DNA of 64,000 nt, taken from positions 62,001-126,000 of the forward strand of contig NZ_FXWJ01000005.1 in the NCBI RefSeq assembly GCF_900177795.1, given 5' to 3'. Shown piece after piece: positions 17,237 through 28,016 of the stretch. Made by a program: the position numbers and the translations under genes. This stretch comes from Plantibacter elymi (nom. nud.) (GTDB taxonomy: Bacteria; Actinomycetota; Actinomycetes; Actinomycetales; Microbacteriaceae). Each line of letters opens with the position of its first letter. Within the stretch, counting starts at the first letter, position 1. The notes beneath the pieces were generated by a model. The model did not search any database. It saw nothing but the letters and a program-made list of their open reading frames with translations, and was not told where the DNA came from.

Positions 17237-18286
17237 ATGAGCGAAGCACCCTTGTCCACGGAGCCGTCCACGACCACGCTGCCCTCGACCACGATCGGCG
17301 CGGGCGACACCGCCGCGGAGGTGGGAGCCATCGGGTACGGTGCGATGTCCATCGCCGGTACCTACGGGGCGATCGCCGACGCCGATGTCATCACCATCCT
17401 CGACGCCACCCTGGCGAGCGGCGTGAACCTCATCGACACCGCGAACGTCTACGGCGACGGCCGGAGCGAGGAACTCCTCGGCCGGTACCTGGCCGGGCGT
17501 CGCGACGACGTCTTCCTCGCGTCCAAGGTGGGCATCGTCACCGGCGGCGGTATCGGCAAACGAGGGATCCGCGGCGACCGTGCACACCTCCACGAGCAGA
17601 TCGAAGGGACACTCACCCGCCTCGGCACCGATCACCTCGACCTCTACTACCAGCACCGCGTCGACCCCGACATCCCGATCGAGGAGACGGTGGGGGCGCT
17701 CGCGGAACTGGTCGCCGCCGGCAAGGTCCTCCGCATCGGTCTGTCCGAAGCGACGGGCGAGGAACTCCGTCGCGCCCACACCGTGCACCCGATCGCCGCG
17801 ATCCAGTCCGAGTGGAGCATCGTCAGCCGCGACATCGAGACGTACGTGGTCCCGGCGGCGGCGGAGCTCGGCGTGACGGTCGTCGCGTTCTCGCCGCTGT
17901 CGCGCGGGCTGTTCACGGAGGACTTCACGGCCGAGACGGTACCGCTCGGTGGGACGCGAGCGAACTTCCCGCGCTTCCAGCCCGAGCACCTCACGGCGAA
18001 CCTCGAACTGGCCGCACGCTTCCGCACCCTCGCCCACCGCATCGGGACGACCGCGGAGGCGCTCGCGCTCGCCTGGGTGCACGACCGAGGGCAGCAGCTC
18101 GGCGCGCGGGTCGTCTCGATCCCCGGCACCCGGAGCGTCGCGCACCTGCACGCGAACCTCGAGGCGTTCCAGGTGGAGCTGACGGACGAGATCCGAGCCG
18201 AGATCGACACCTACGCCGACCAGGTGAGTGGTCCGCGGGCCGCCGATCCGAACTGGGTGTCGGGCGGTCGCGAGGGGCTCATCTGA
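17237..18286 (+). CDS. Aldo/keto reductase
   Basis: 349 residues, a complete AKR barrel. Catalytic tetrad visible: Asp and Tyr in LIDTANVYGDGRSEELLG, Lys in ASKVGI, His in YYQHRVD. SRDIETYVVPAAAELGVTVV and the late GTRSVAHLHANL bind NADPH. AKR13-like enzymes reduce aldehydes or ketones, often without tight specificity. The ATG at 17237 is chosen over the GTG at 17216; TACGGT lies 6 nt before it, compatible with a leaderless transcript. It stands alone between the DUF1648 gene and a convergent secreted-protein gene. Confidence 0.88.
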   Translation: MSEAPLSTEPSTTTLPSTTIGAGDTAAEVGAIGYGAMSIAGTYGAIADADVITILDATLASGVNLIDTANVYGDGRSEELLGRYLAGRRDDVFLASKVGIVTGGGIGKRGIRGDRAHLHEQIEGTLTRLGTDHLDLYYQHRVDPDIPIEETVGALAELVAAGKVLRIGLSEATGEELRRAHTVHPIAAIQSEWSIVSRDIETYVVPAAAELGVTVVAFSPLSRGLFTEDFTAETVPLGGTRANFPRFQPEHLTANLELAARFRTLAHRIGTTAEALALAWVHDRGQQLGARVVSIPGTRSVAHLHANLEAFQVELTDEIRAEIDTYADQVSGPRAADPNWVSGGREGLI

Positions 18287-18322
18287 TCGGGACCGAGCTC
18301 GAGCACGGTTCCGATCACGCGG

Positions 18323-19162
18323 TCAGCAGCCGATGGCTGGTTTGCCGGGGCGGCAGGGTTTGTCGACGCCGACGGTCGAGTTGCGGACGATCTGCACCGC
18401 GTGGGGTTCGTCGGTCGGGATCGACAGGGTTCCGACGACGGGAAGCCAGCCGCTGTCACCGATGCGGTACTCCGCGGCGTACTCGACCTCCGCGGTAATG
18501 GTCTTCGTCCCAACCGTCGTGTAGCGGTGGCTGGTCGGGGTCTTGGAGAACTCGGCGAGCCCGAGGGCGGCCCACGAGGATCCGCCGGTGCGGGTGGTGG
18601 TCGTGTCGCCGTCGCCGTAGTCGAAGGTGAAGGCGACGGGGATGAAGTTCACCTCCGCGACCTGGCCCAACAGGGTGCCGGTGCGGGTGTGGCCGGAAGC
18701 GGCTGCGATGACGTTGGTGTGGAGCCCGCGGACACCCCAGGCGGCGGGCTCGGTCGTGACGGTGGGTGCGGCGGGGGCGAAGCTGGCGACGTCGCGGATC
18801 GTGACCGGGGCGACAGGTGCTGCTCCGAGGTCGGTGCCGAGGTCGCCGGGCGTGAAGGTGTAACACTCGTCCGGCCGCATGAGGCTGCAGACCGTCCGTT
18901 CTCCGTTGGGCCCGTCGGTCACACCGGGCGGAAGCTCGGCGGAACCGCCACCGCTGTCTCCGCCCGTCCCGCCACCGGACCCGCCGCCAATACCAGGGCG
19001 TTCGACGCTGCCACCGATATCAACGGACCCATTGCCGACACAAGCGCCCTCCAGCTGGCCCTCCGAACCGCATGAGGTAGCGAACGCAGCGCTTGCGGGT
19101 GCGAGTGTGATCGCAACGAGCAGGGCCGTCGCGGTAGCGAGTGCGCATCTCAGATTTCGCAT
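18323..19162 (-). CDS. Secreted protein of unknown function with a PKD-like region
   Basis: 279 residues. Signal peptide about 1-28 (MRNLRCALATATALLVAITL), a glycine-rich linker (GGGSGGGTGGDSGGG) and a C-terminal region with FTFDYGDGDTTTT and SHRYTTVGTKTITAEVEY, which resembles a PKD-type beta-sandwich. Six cysteines, four of them in the N-terminal half, suggest disulfides outside the cell. Proteins of this build are common in actinobacteria with no assigned role. Its start overlaps the end of the upstream lipoprotein gene by 13 bp, so the two are almost certainly one transcript. Confidence 0.65.
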   Translation of the reverse strand: MRNLRCALATATALLVAITLAPASAAFATSCGSEGQLEGACVGNGSVDIGGSVERPGIGGGSGGGTGGDSGGGSAELPPGVTDGPNGERTVCSLMRPDECYTFTPGDLGTDLGAAPVAPVTIRDVASFAPAAPTVTTEPAAWGVRGLHTNVIAAASGHTRTGTLLGQVAEVNFIPVAFTFDYGDGDTTTTRTGGSSWAALGLAEFSKTPTSHRYTTVGTKTITAEVEYAAEYRIGDSGWLPVVGTLSIPTDEPHAVQIVRNSTVGVDKPCRPGKPAIGC

Positions 19163-19719
19163 GACTCTCCTTCGGCGTCTACGTCGTGGTCGAGAAGAAC
19201 GAAGTCGGACTTCCCATTGCCACCCACACCTACGTCGTACGCCCAAGTACGGGTCCGGGGGCGGTCAGGGCGTACCGTCGAGTTGCCTGCAGCGTCAAGA
19301 ACGTCGACAGAGCTGAGATCGATGCAAGACTTCGCCTTCGCAATGACACCGAGGGAGTCTGGAGTGGAGTACCACTCTGCGATGCGGGTCGAGACGAGCG
19401 TCGGTGCGCCCACGAGGGTCTTTCCCGCAGTAGCGAGTTCGATGAGGCTGCCGTGCTCGAACTCAGCCAACTCGTCTCCGACGATGACATCGATTCGATC
19501 GACGTCGACACCCCCTTCGACGAGGATCGTGTTCGAGATCCGCATGAACTCCTGATACGTCTCCGTCACCGCCGCCAGTGCCTGTTCCTCGTTCTCGAAG
19601 ACCGGAGGAGTCCTGCTCGGAGGGGGAGCAGGCTCGGCTGCAGTGCATGCGGTGAGGGCGAGGAGTCCCATCGTGAGAACGAATGTGGAGAGGGTTCGAG
19701 GTACGGAGATCGTTGGCAT
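19150..19719 (-). CDS. Putative lipoprotein of unknown function
   Basis: 189 residues. N-terminal hydrophobic segment ending in the lipobox LLALTAC (Cys25), then a proline-rich linker and a region of NTF2-like/DUF-like appearance (EQALAAVTETYQEFMRISNT) reminiscent of small secreted proteins with an internal alpha-beta cone fold. The last 13 bp overlap the downstream secreted-protein gene. Codon use here is visibly less GC-rich than in the neighbours, so acquisition by transfer is possible. I do not recognise the family. Confidence 0.6.
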   Translation of the reverse strand: MPTISVPRTLSTFVLTMGLLALTACTAAEPAPPPSRTPPVFENEEQALAAVTETYQEFMRISNTILVEGGVDVDRIDVIVGDELAEFEHGSLIELATAGKTLVGAPTLVSTRIAEWYSTPDSLGVIAKAKSCIDLSSVDVLDAAGNSTVRPDRPRTRTWAYDVGVGGNGKSDFVLLDHDVDAEGESCEI

Positions 19720-19807
19720 TCCTCGACGCTACGGGCGGTCGAGGTGGCCCCTCGGGTTATCCACAGAGCAGATATGCCTACACCGACATATGCCGCGGAT
19801 GTCAGGG

Positions 19808-20398
19808 TCAGGAGCGGCCGAGCCACCAGGCAGGGGAGGCCGCGATGACGGTGCGGGCCGCGGCGTCGATGTCGTCGAGGTCGCCGGATCGGAGCCACTC
19901 CTCGATCGCCGCAACCGTGCCGGCGCCGGCGTAGGCCACGAGCATGCGCACGTGTCGCTCCGGCGTGATGCCGTCCTCGCGAGGTGGGGCGATGTGCGGG
20001 TGCCGGTCGAGATGGTGCGCGAGCGCCTGCTCGATTCGCTCGGTGAGGGCATCACGCAGGGGGCCGATGAGTCGGGGGTGCATCGAGTTCCGATAGATCG
20101 TCGCGTGCTCGGCCACGTGGCGCAGGAGGTCACGCTCTGACTCGTCGAAGACGCTCAGCGTCGAGTCGCTGTGCGCCGGCAGATCGGCGTGCGCACGGAG
20201 CGTCTCGTCCAGTTCCTCACCGAGCACGTCGGCGAGCAGGTGGACCGGTGTCGCGGCGTGGCGATAGAAGGTGTCGCGCGTGATCCCAGCCACCCGGGAC
20301 ACCTCCGCCACGGTCACCTGATCAATGCGCTTCGCCGCCGCGAGGGTGTGGATCGCGTCGCGGAGGGCACTGCGCGTTCGTGCCTGACGGGGGTCCAT
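19808..20398 (-). CDS. TetR-family regulator
   Basis: 196 residues. N-terminal helix-turn-helix with VTVAEVSRVAGITRDTFYRH (about 28-47) is a standard TetR DNA-binding unit; the remaining helices form the ligand and dimer domain. It is transcribed away from the second TetR gene, starting 84 bp from it. A short palindrome TCACTCTAGTGA lies 5 bp upstream of its start and is a candidate autoregulatory operator. Target and ligand unknown. Confidence 0.82.
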   Translation of the reverse strand: MDPRQARTRSALRDAIHTLAAAKRIDQVTVAEVSRVAGITRDTFYRHAATPVHLLADVLGEELDETLRAHADLPAHSDSTLSVFDESERDLLRHVAEHATIYRNSMHPRLIGPLRDALTERIEQALAHHLDRHPHIAPPREDGITPERHVRMLVAYAGAGTVAAIEEWLRSGDLDDIDAAARTVIAASPAWWLGRS

Positions 20399-20402
20399 GC
20401 GT

Positions 20403-20414
20403 TCACTCTAGTGA
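20403..20414. promoter_or_regulatory. Candidate operator of the leftward TetR gene
   Basis: TCAC-TCTA-GTGA, a perfect 4+4 dyad 5 bp upstream of the ATG at 20398. Short, so only moderately supported. Confidence 0.35.
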
Positions 20415-22898
<2,484 letters not shown>

Positions 22899-22912
22899 GA
22901 CTCGCCGCTGCC

Positions 22913-22953
22913 CGACGCCGGCCCTGGGACACACCGTCTCGGGGCCGGCGTCG
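22913..22953 (+). terminator. Hairpin terminator after the DHA2 gene
   Basis: CGACGCCGGCCC (22913-22924) pairs perfectly with GGGCCGGCGTCG (22942-22953) across a 17-nt loop. Confidence 0.75.
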
Positions 22954-23017
22954 TCATGCTGCCGGGTCGGTTGGAACTATCTGACATGTGACTTATAGAT
23001 GCGTATGCTGGAGGTGC

Positions 23018-23037
23018 TCGCCAGAGCCGGCGAGCAG
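23018..23037. repeat. Small hairpin in the SDR leader
   Basis: GCTCGCC AGAGCC GGCGAGC, a perfect 7-bp stem, 14 bp before the SDR start. It would sit in the 5' leader just upstream of the GGAG and might affect translation. Function unproven. Confidence 0.4.
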
Positions 23038-23051
23038 AATGGAGCCGCATC

Positions 23052-23846
23052 ATGTCGAATGAATCCATCCAGGGCCGGTTCGCCGGCAAGGTCGCGATCG
23101 TCACCGGGGGCGTGTCCGGCATCGGGGCGAAGATCACCGAACGGCTGGTCGCCGAGGGTGCCTCGGTCGTCGTCGCGGACATCAACGCCGAGCTGATCGC
23201 GAGCGCCGCCGAGACCTTCGGCGATCGTGTGTGGGGTCGGCGCACCGACGTGACCGACGAGGCGGACTTCTGCGCGTTGGTCGCCGAGACCGTCGAACGC
23301 TTCGGCACGCTCGACACGCTCTTCAACGTCGCCGGTGGATCACGTGCCGGGACGATCACCGACATCTCCTTCGAGGACTGGGACTTCACCGTCCGGCTGA
23401 ACCTCTACAGCGCCTTCAATGGGACACGGCTCGCCGCCCGTCAGTTCCTCGCGGAGGGAAAGGCCGGGTCGATCGTCAACATCGCTTCGCTCAACTCGCT
23501 CGTCCCCATGCACTTCGGCGTCGGTTACACGGCGTCGAAGGCCGGCGCGGTCATGTTGACCAAGCAGGCGGCCCTCGAGCTCGGTGAGCACGGCATCCGC
23601 GTGAACGCCGTGTCGCCAGGTCTCGTCGCGACGCCGTTGACGAAGTCGTTGACCGACATCCCCGGTGTGCAGGCCGCGTACGACGAGCGCATCCCGCTTC
23701 GTCGTGCCGCTGCGCCGGAGGAGATCGCCGCAGCCGCCCTGTTCCTCGCGAGCGACGACGCGTCGTACATCTCGGGCGACAACCTCGTCGTCGACGGCGC
23801 CTGGCAGACCACGGGGTACCCGGACCTGCGACCGTTCATGAGCTGA
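23052..23846 (+). CDS. Short-chain dehydrogenase/reductase
   Basis: 264 residues, classical SDR. TGGVSGIG (about 18-25) binds NAD(P); Asp in VVVADIN suggests NAD preference; catalytic Ser in NIASLNS and YTASKAG give the Ser-Tyr-Lys triad; the C-terminus DNLVVDGAWQTTG is typical. GGAG lies 8 nt before the ATG. It is a single-gene unit between the DHA2 terminator and a convergent SRPBCC gene. The oxidised alcohol or reduced ketone cannot be told from sequence. Confidence 0.87.
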   Translation: MSNESIQGRFAGKVAIVTGGVSGIGAKITERLVAEGASVVVADINAELIASAAETFGDRVWGRRTDVTDEADFCALVAETVERFGTLDTLFNVAGGSRAGTITDISFEDWDFTVRLNLYSAFNGTRLAARQFLAEGKAGSIVNIASLNSLVPMHFGVGYTASKAGAVMLTKQAALELGEHGIRVNAVSPGLVATPLTKSLTDIPGVQAAYDERIPLRRAAAPEEIAAAALFLASDDASYISGDNLVVDGAWQTTGYPDLRPFMS

Positions 23847-23869
23847 TCGATCTCGGGTGGGGCCGACGG

Positions 23870-24433
23870 CTAGCCTTTCGGGGAGACGACCTTGATGCGG
23901 GAGTGACCCGAGGGGCCGCCGGTCGACTCGATGTAGGTCTCGAACGCCTCGAGCGTTCCGCGGACGGCCCGTCCGGCGAGCCCGAGCGCCGCAGCGGTCC
24001 GTTCGACCGCGGACACCGGCTTCCAGTGCACCGTGACGTCCACGCGGGTCTGCTGTTTGTCGATCGCGTCGAAGGTGGCGTCGCCACTGAACCAGACGTC
24101 GCCCTCGATGGTGCGCCAGACCAGACGCTCCTCGGGGAGCTGCTCCAGGATCTCGACGAGGAACTGCCGCGAGAGCTTGCTGATCGCGACAGTCCAACGG
24201 CTGTAGACCTCGCCGGTCGTCGTCACCTCGCGCACCGCCGGGAGGAACTCCGGGTACGACTCGAAGTCGACCCACTGCTTGTAGACGGCGGCGATGGGCA
24301 GGTCGACGACGATGCTGTGCTGCACGGTCGAGACCCCGTCCTCCGCCGTGCGGGTTCGCTTCGCCGTCTCTTCGTCCCCGGGCTCGAACGATCCGTCGTC
24401 GGGCACGGAGTCCGTGCTTCCTCGTCGCTTCAT
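23870..24433 (-). CDS. SRPBCC (cyclase/dehydrase-like) protein
   Basis: 187 residues. After a charged 40-residue lead, STVQHSIVVDLPIAAVYKQW and FESYPEFLPAVREV match the START/SRPBCC helix-grip fold of polyketide-cyclase or COQ10-like proteins, which bind lipids or hydrophobic ligands. Its ATG overlaps the stop of the lipoprotein gene by 4 bp (ATGA), and that gene overlaps the kinase gene the same way, so all three are coupled. Role unknown. Confidence 0.75.
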   Translation of the reverse strand: MKRRGSTDSVPDDGSFEPGDEETAKRTRTAEDGVSTVQHSIVVDLPIAAVYKQWVDFESYPEFLPAVREVTTTGEVYSRWTVAISKLSRQFLVEILEQLPEERLVWRTIEGDVWFSGDATFDAIDKQQTRVDVTVHWKPVSAVERTAAALGLAGRAVRGTLEAFETYIESTGGPSGHSRIKVVSPKG

Positions 24434-24900
24434 TTGTCCTTCTTGTCCTTGTCCTTGCCGTTGTTGCCGTTGTCGCCCTTGTTCCCGTTGTTCCCGTTGT
24501 TCCCGGAATCGTCCCCGCCTCCGTCGTCTTCGACCGGTGCAACGGGTTCGGCCGGCGCGACCGAACTGGGTTCCGGGGTCGGTGCCGGGGTCTCGACCGC
24601 GGGGGAGAGGTCGGCGCGGACGAGCGCGATCGCCGCACGGATGTCCGCGGCTCGGGTCGCCGAAACGGTCCCAGCCGCCTCAGCAGCGGCCAGCTGCGCC
24701 TCGAGCGCGTCGAGAGCCGCGAGCGCACCCGCAGTGTCGCCGTCGGCGGCTGCGTTCGCGGCCACGAGCACACGACTCTGCAGGTCGCGGCCGGTGTTCG
24801 CGTCGAGGTCTGCAGCCGGTCCGGCGCAGCCACTCAGGAGGGCGACGACGACCAACGGTGCTGCGAACAGCCGGAGCCCTCGGTTCCAGGAGTTCCTCAT
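24430..24900 (-). CDS. Alanine-rich lipoprotein with an Asn-Gly-Lys tail
   Basis: 156 residues. Lipobox LLSGC (Cys25) after a hydrophobic segment; a helical Ala-rich domain with many Leu-Asp heptads; then a proline/valine linker and a low-complexity tail of NNG, NKG and DNG units ending in KDKDKKDK. It should be anchored on the outer face of the membrane, with the tail reaching into the wall. It overlaps both neighbours by 4 bp. A similar lipoprotein beside PknB-like kinases is often seen in actinobacteria, suggesting a partner role, which is unproven. Confidence 0.7.
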   Translation of the reverse strand: MRNSWNRGLRLFAAPLVVVALLSGCAGPAADLDANTGRDLQSRVLVAANAAADGDTAGALAALDALEAQLAAAEAAGTVSATRAADIRAAIALVRADLSPAVETPAPTPEPSSVAPAEPVAPVEDDGGGDDSGNNGNNGNKGDNGNNGKDKDKKDK

Positions 24901-26132
24901 GGCGTCACCTCCCGCAGGAGTTCATCCAGATGCGTCGACAACGGTTCGGGCAGGGTGGGCAGCGTCGGGGCAGGCGGCTGTGCCTGGGACACGATGAACC
25001 AGACGACGGCGACCGCGATCACCAGCAGCACGGCCGCGAGGATCAGCCAGCGTCGAAGGCGCCGCGGCTGGTGCGCTGCGGCCTGTCGCCGTGCACCACC
25101 GTCGAGACGTCGCTCCGAGCGGCGAGTGCCGTCGAGCACCGCGGTCGGGCCGGTCTCGGCGGGCGCGCCTGTCATCGGCGCGAACGGTGTCGTCGAACCG
25201 AGCGGTTCGGTCGCGGCCGTCGGTGACGGGTAGGCGGTCGTCGTCATCGCAGGTGCCGAGGTCGCCACGGTCGCATCCGCCGGGTCGAGCACGGGGTCCA
25301 TCGCGCGGACGGTCGTCGCGACGTCGAGGGCGGTGGGGCGCTGCGCCGGATCGGCGGCGGTCATCGAGGTGAGCACCGACTTCCACTGGTAGCCGAGCTC
25401 GCCGGGGATCGTCGGCGACGCGTTGAGGCGTGCCATGAGCGACTCGTGCGTGGTGGTCTGCGGGTAGGCGCGACGACCGGTCAGGGCTTCGAGGAGTACG
25501 AGTCCGAGGGCGTACACGTCGGCCGGAGGGGCCGGATCCGCACCACGGACGAGTTCAGGACTGAGGTAGGCGACCGTGCCCATCAACGAGCCGGGCGCGG
25601 TCATCCGGGTGCTGTCGATGAGGTAGGCGATGCCGAAGTCGGCGAGCTTCGCGCGGTACTCCTGGTGGGGCAGGATCGTCGGTCGCAGCAGCACGTTGGA
25701 CGGCTTGATGTCGCGATGGACGACCCGCGCCGCGTGCACCGTGTGGAGTGCCTCCGCGAGGTCGACGGCCATCGCGGCGACCTCGGACGACGGAAGCGGC
25801 GACCGAGCGATGCGCTGGGACAGCGTTGGGCCGTCGACGTGCTCCATGACGAGGTAGGAACCGTCGCCCGCCACGACCCTGGCGTCGAAGAGGGTGACGA
25901 GGGCCGGGTGGTTCAGGGACGCGAGCAGACGCGTCTCCGAGGCGGTCCTGGCGCCGTCGGTCGCATCGGTCGTTCCCGGGCGGAACAGCTTCACCGCCAC
26001 CTTGCGCCCGAGCACCTCGTCGGTAGCCAGATGGACGGTCGCCATCCCGCCGGCACCGATCGGTCGCTCGAGTCGATACCGACCGTCCAGCAGTTCGCCG
26101 CTCTGGGACGGCGCGGTAGCGGGTTCGGTCAT
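24897..26132 (-). CDS. Transmembrane Ser/Thr protein kinase, PknB-like
   Basis: 411 residues. Kinase domain about 17-280: glycine loop IGAGGMATVHLA (25-36), lysine in VAVKLF (Lys48), catalytic HRDIKPSN (139-146), DFG (165-167), GTVAYLSPE in the activation segment. A Thr/Pro-rich linker leads to one membrane helix (about 366-386) and a short 25-residue extracellular proline-rich end; there are no PASTA domains. It phosphorylates cytoplasmic proteins in response to an external cue. DUF6458 gene lies 23 bp upstream and may be in the same operon. Confidence 0.88.
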   Translation of the reverse strand: MTEPATAPSQSGELLDGRYRLERPIGAGGMATVHLATDEVLGRKVAVKLFRPGTTDATDGARTASETRLLASLNHPALVTLFDARVVAGDGSYLVMEHVDGPTLSQRIARSPLPSSEVAAMAVDLAEALHTVHAARVVHRDIKPSNVLLRPTILPHQEYRAKLADFGIAYLIDSTRMTAPGSLMGTVAYLSPELVRGADPAPPADVYALGLVLLEALTGRRAYPQTTTHESLMARLNASPTIPGELGYQWKSVLTSMTAADPAQRPTALDVATTVRAMDPVLDPADATVATSAPAMTTTAYPSPTAATEPLGSTTPFAPMTGAPAETGPTAVLDGTRRSERRLDGGARRQAAAHQPRRLRRWLILAAVLLVIAVAVVWFIVSQAQPPAPTLPTLPEPLSTHLDELLREVTP

Positions 26133-26155
26133 GGGTGGTGCGGCCGGTCCGGTCG

Positions 26156-26416
26156 TCAGAGGACGGGGCCGTCGTTGTCGGTCGTGCTGCGGCGGGTGAC
26201 GCGTTCGCCGCTACCGGGGTCCACTGCGGAGCGCGTGGTCGAGGAGACCTGTCGACGGCGGAGCACGAGCACGAGCGAGATGAGGAACACCACTGCGCCG
26301 GCGGCCATGAGGATGTACCCGATGAGCGTGAGGTCCACAGCGGGGACGTCGACGTTCACGGCGAAGGCGAGGATGGCGCCGATGACGATCAGGGCGATTC
26401 CGGTTCCGAGACCCAT
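26156..26416 (-). CDS. DUF6458 small membrane protein
   Basis: 86 residues with two membrane helices (GTGIALIVIGAILAFAVN and LIGYILMAAGAVVFLISLVL) and a charged, Arg/Thr-rich tail. This build and the opening MGLGTGI match DUF6458, widespread in actinobacteria and without assigned function. GAGGAG lies 6 nt before the ATG. It precedes the kinase gene by 23 bp on the same strand and is divergent from the ArsR fusion gene. Confidence 0.75.
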   Translation of the reverse strand: MGLGTGIALIVIGAILAFAVNVDVPAVDLTLIGYILMAAGAVVFLISLVLVLRRRQVSSTTRSAVDPGSGERVTRRSTTDNDGPVL

Positions 26417-26487
26417 GAGTAGCTCCTCTTCTCGACGACCGTGAGTTCGAGCGGATCGCTCAAGGGGTGTTCACGGACGACTCAGCC

Positions 26488-26516
26488 TATTATTGAGTCA
26501 ATGACGGTTGAGTCAA
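26488..26516 (+). promoter_or_regulatory. Promoter and twin operator of the ArsR-phosphatase fusion gene
   Basis: TATTAT (26488-26493) is a good -10 box 7 nt before the ATG at 26501, implying a leaderless mRNA. TTGAGTCAA, a 4+4 palindrome, occurs at 26493-26501 and again at 26508-26516, 15 bp apart, covering the -10 box, start point and first codons, as expected for ArsR autorepression. Confidence 0.7.
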
Positions 26517-27196
26517 CGGGGGTTGTGTCGGTGGAGTCGCTGGCGGTAAGGGCGTCCAAGTTCGCCGCGCTCTCGGAGCCGGCGCGGCTGCGCATCGTGG
26601 ACCTTCTCGCGCTCGGCGACCTCTCACCGACCGAGATCCAGCTCGCCCTCGGGATCGGGTCGAACCTCGTCTCCCATCACCTCAGCGTCCTCCAGCGAGC
26701 GGGGATCCTCTCGCGCTCACGATCCGAGTCCGATGGACGCCGCAACTACGTGCGGCTCGTCCCGGGGGCGTTCGACCGCCTCGCGCCCGAACCGATCAGC
26801 GCCCCGGCGCGGGTCGTCTTCGTCTGCACGGCGAACTCGGCGCGGTCGCAGATGGCGGAGGCACTCTGGCAGGACCGCAGTGACGTCCCCGTCGCATCCG
26901 CGGGCAGCCGGCCGGCGAGCGAGGTCAACCCGGGCGCCGTTCGGGCGGCGGCACGCCATGGCGTCCGGATCAGCCCGAGCGTTCCACGCGCGACGGCGGA
27001 GGTCCTCCGGCACGGCGACTTCGTCATCACCGTGTGCAACCGGGCGCACGAGGAGCTCGGCGGGCTGGACGACCTGCACTGGTCGATCCCCGACCCTGCC
27101 GCGCCTGCGACCGACGAGGCGTTCGACGAAGCGTTCCGGGACATCCGGCTGCGCGTCGACGAGTTCGTCAGTCGGCTGGCACCGGGCGCCGGGTAG
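26501..27196 (+). CDS. ArsR-type regulator fused to low-molecular-weight phosphatase/arsenate reductase
   Basis: 231 residues. Residues 12-90 form an ArsR winged helix (LSPTEIQLALGIGSNLVSHH). Residues 104-231 form a LMW protein tyrosine phosphatase-like domain with the P-loop VFVCTANSARS (Cys109, Arg115) and the DP loop SIPDPAAP. The catalytic site is intact. LMW-type arsenate reductases share this fold, and ArsR-ArsC fusions are known, so arsenate reduction is possible, but no arsenite pump is nearby and the ArsR part has no clear CxC metal site. GTG codons at 26525 or 26531 are alternative starts. Confidence 0.8.
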   Translation: MTVESTGVVSVESLAVRASKFAALSEPARLRIVDLLALGDLSPTEIQLALGIGSNLVSHHLSVLQRAGILSRSRSESDGRRNYVRLVPGAFDRLAPEPISAPARVVFVCTANSARSQMAEALWQDRSDVPVASAGSRPASEVNPGAVRAAARHGVRISPSVPRATAEVLRHGDFVITVCNRAHEELGGLDDLHWSIPDPAAPATDEAFDEAFRDIRLRVDEFVSRLAPGAG

Positions 27197-27238
27197 GACC
27201 GGAACGCCCGGCGGTGGCAGCTGGTCGCGGCACCGACC

Positions 27239-27913
27239 TCATCCGGCGTCGGGCAGGAGTTCCGGGCACTCGCCGCCGGGGACGGTGGCCAACTCGAAGT
27301 GCCAGATCTCGTTCGCGTAGGTCTGGCAGAGGCCGTAGTCGGCGCCGTGCTCGATGAGCCAGTAGTCGGCGTCCGTCGCACCGATGTCGACTGCCGCCCC
27401 GCGCGTGTGCGAGGAGCCGTCCGGCGTCGCGACGTACTGCCGGGCGGCCGCCTCACTGCCGTACTGGAGGATCGCCTCGTCGAGCAGGTGCTGCTGGTAC
27501 GCCGTGCTCCGCCAGCCGGAGCTCACGTACAGCGCGACGTCGTCCTGCGCCGCTGCGTCGGTCGCTTGCTGGACGGCCTCCAGGAGGGCCGCATCGAGGT
27601 TCGCGATGGCCGGGAGATCGGTGTCGTAGGCCGAGTACCGGTTCTCCTCCAACACGCCGTCGTCGGTTCCGAACGCGCCATCCGTCGTGGTCGTGGTTCC
27701 GGCACCCGCGTCTGCGGACGGGCGCTCGGCCAGCGCGGTGATCCCGCGGGTGATGGTCGGCGCGACGCCCGTGCACGCGACCAGGGCGATCGCGGCGGTG
27801 AGGGCGACGGCCGTGGCGGCGAGGATGACGACGGCTCGGTTGGAGCCCCTCCGGGCGACGGTGCTCCGTCGGCCCGGGTGCCGGTGCTGCTGCTGCTGGA
27901 TGTCGTGGTGCAT
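27239..27913 (-). CDS. VanY-type D-alanyl-D-alanine carboxypeptidase
   Basis: 224 residues. One N-terminal membrane helix (about 27-48) anchors an extracellular LAS-family peptidase: VSSGWRSTAYQQHLLDEAI, zinc ligands in SSHTRGAAVDIG (His169, Asp176) and EIWHFEL (His205). VanY enzymes remove the terminal D-Ala of peptidoglycan stems. AGGAGGAA lies just before the ATG at 27913; the longer frame has no such site. The gene is divergent from a response regulator-kinase pair, as in Van-like envelope-stress loci. A 13-bp motif upstream is shared with the lipoprotein gene at 30519. Confidence 0.85.
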   Translation of the reverse strand: MHHDIQQQQHRHPGRRSTVARRGSNRAVVILAATAVALTAAIALVACTGVAPTITRGITALAERPSADAGAGTTTTTDGAFGTDDGVLEENRYSAYDTDLPAIANLDAALLEAVQQATDAAAQDDVALYVSSGWRSTAYQQHLLDEAILQYGSEAAARQYVATPDGSSHTRGAAVDIGATDADYWLIEHGADYGLCQTYANEIWHFELATVPGGECPELLPDAG

Positions 27914-27998
27914 GGTTCCTCCTCGGTCGGTCGTCGGTGTTCGGCACGCGACGACCAGGCCTCCAGTCCAGCTCGACGGCGGTTGCGCGGGCGTCGGA

Positions 27999-28016
27999 CG
28001 ATCACCAGACGGTTCC
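27999..28016. promoter_or_regulatory. Candidate response-regulator site, copy 1
   Basis: CGATCACCAGACGGTTCC in the vanY-response regulator gap, 85 nt upstream of the vanY ATG. Thirteen bases, CGATCACCAGACG, recur identically and in the same orientation relative to the gene at 30597-30609. Confidence 0.4.
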
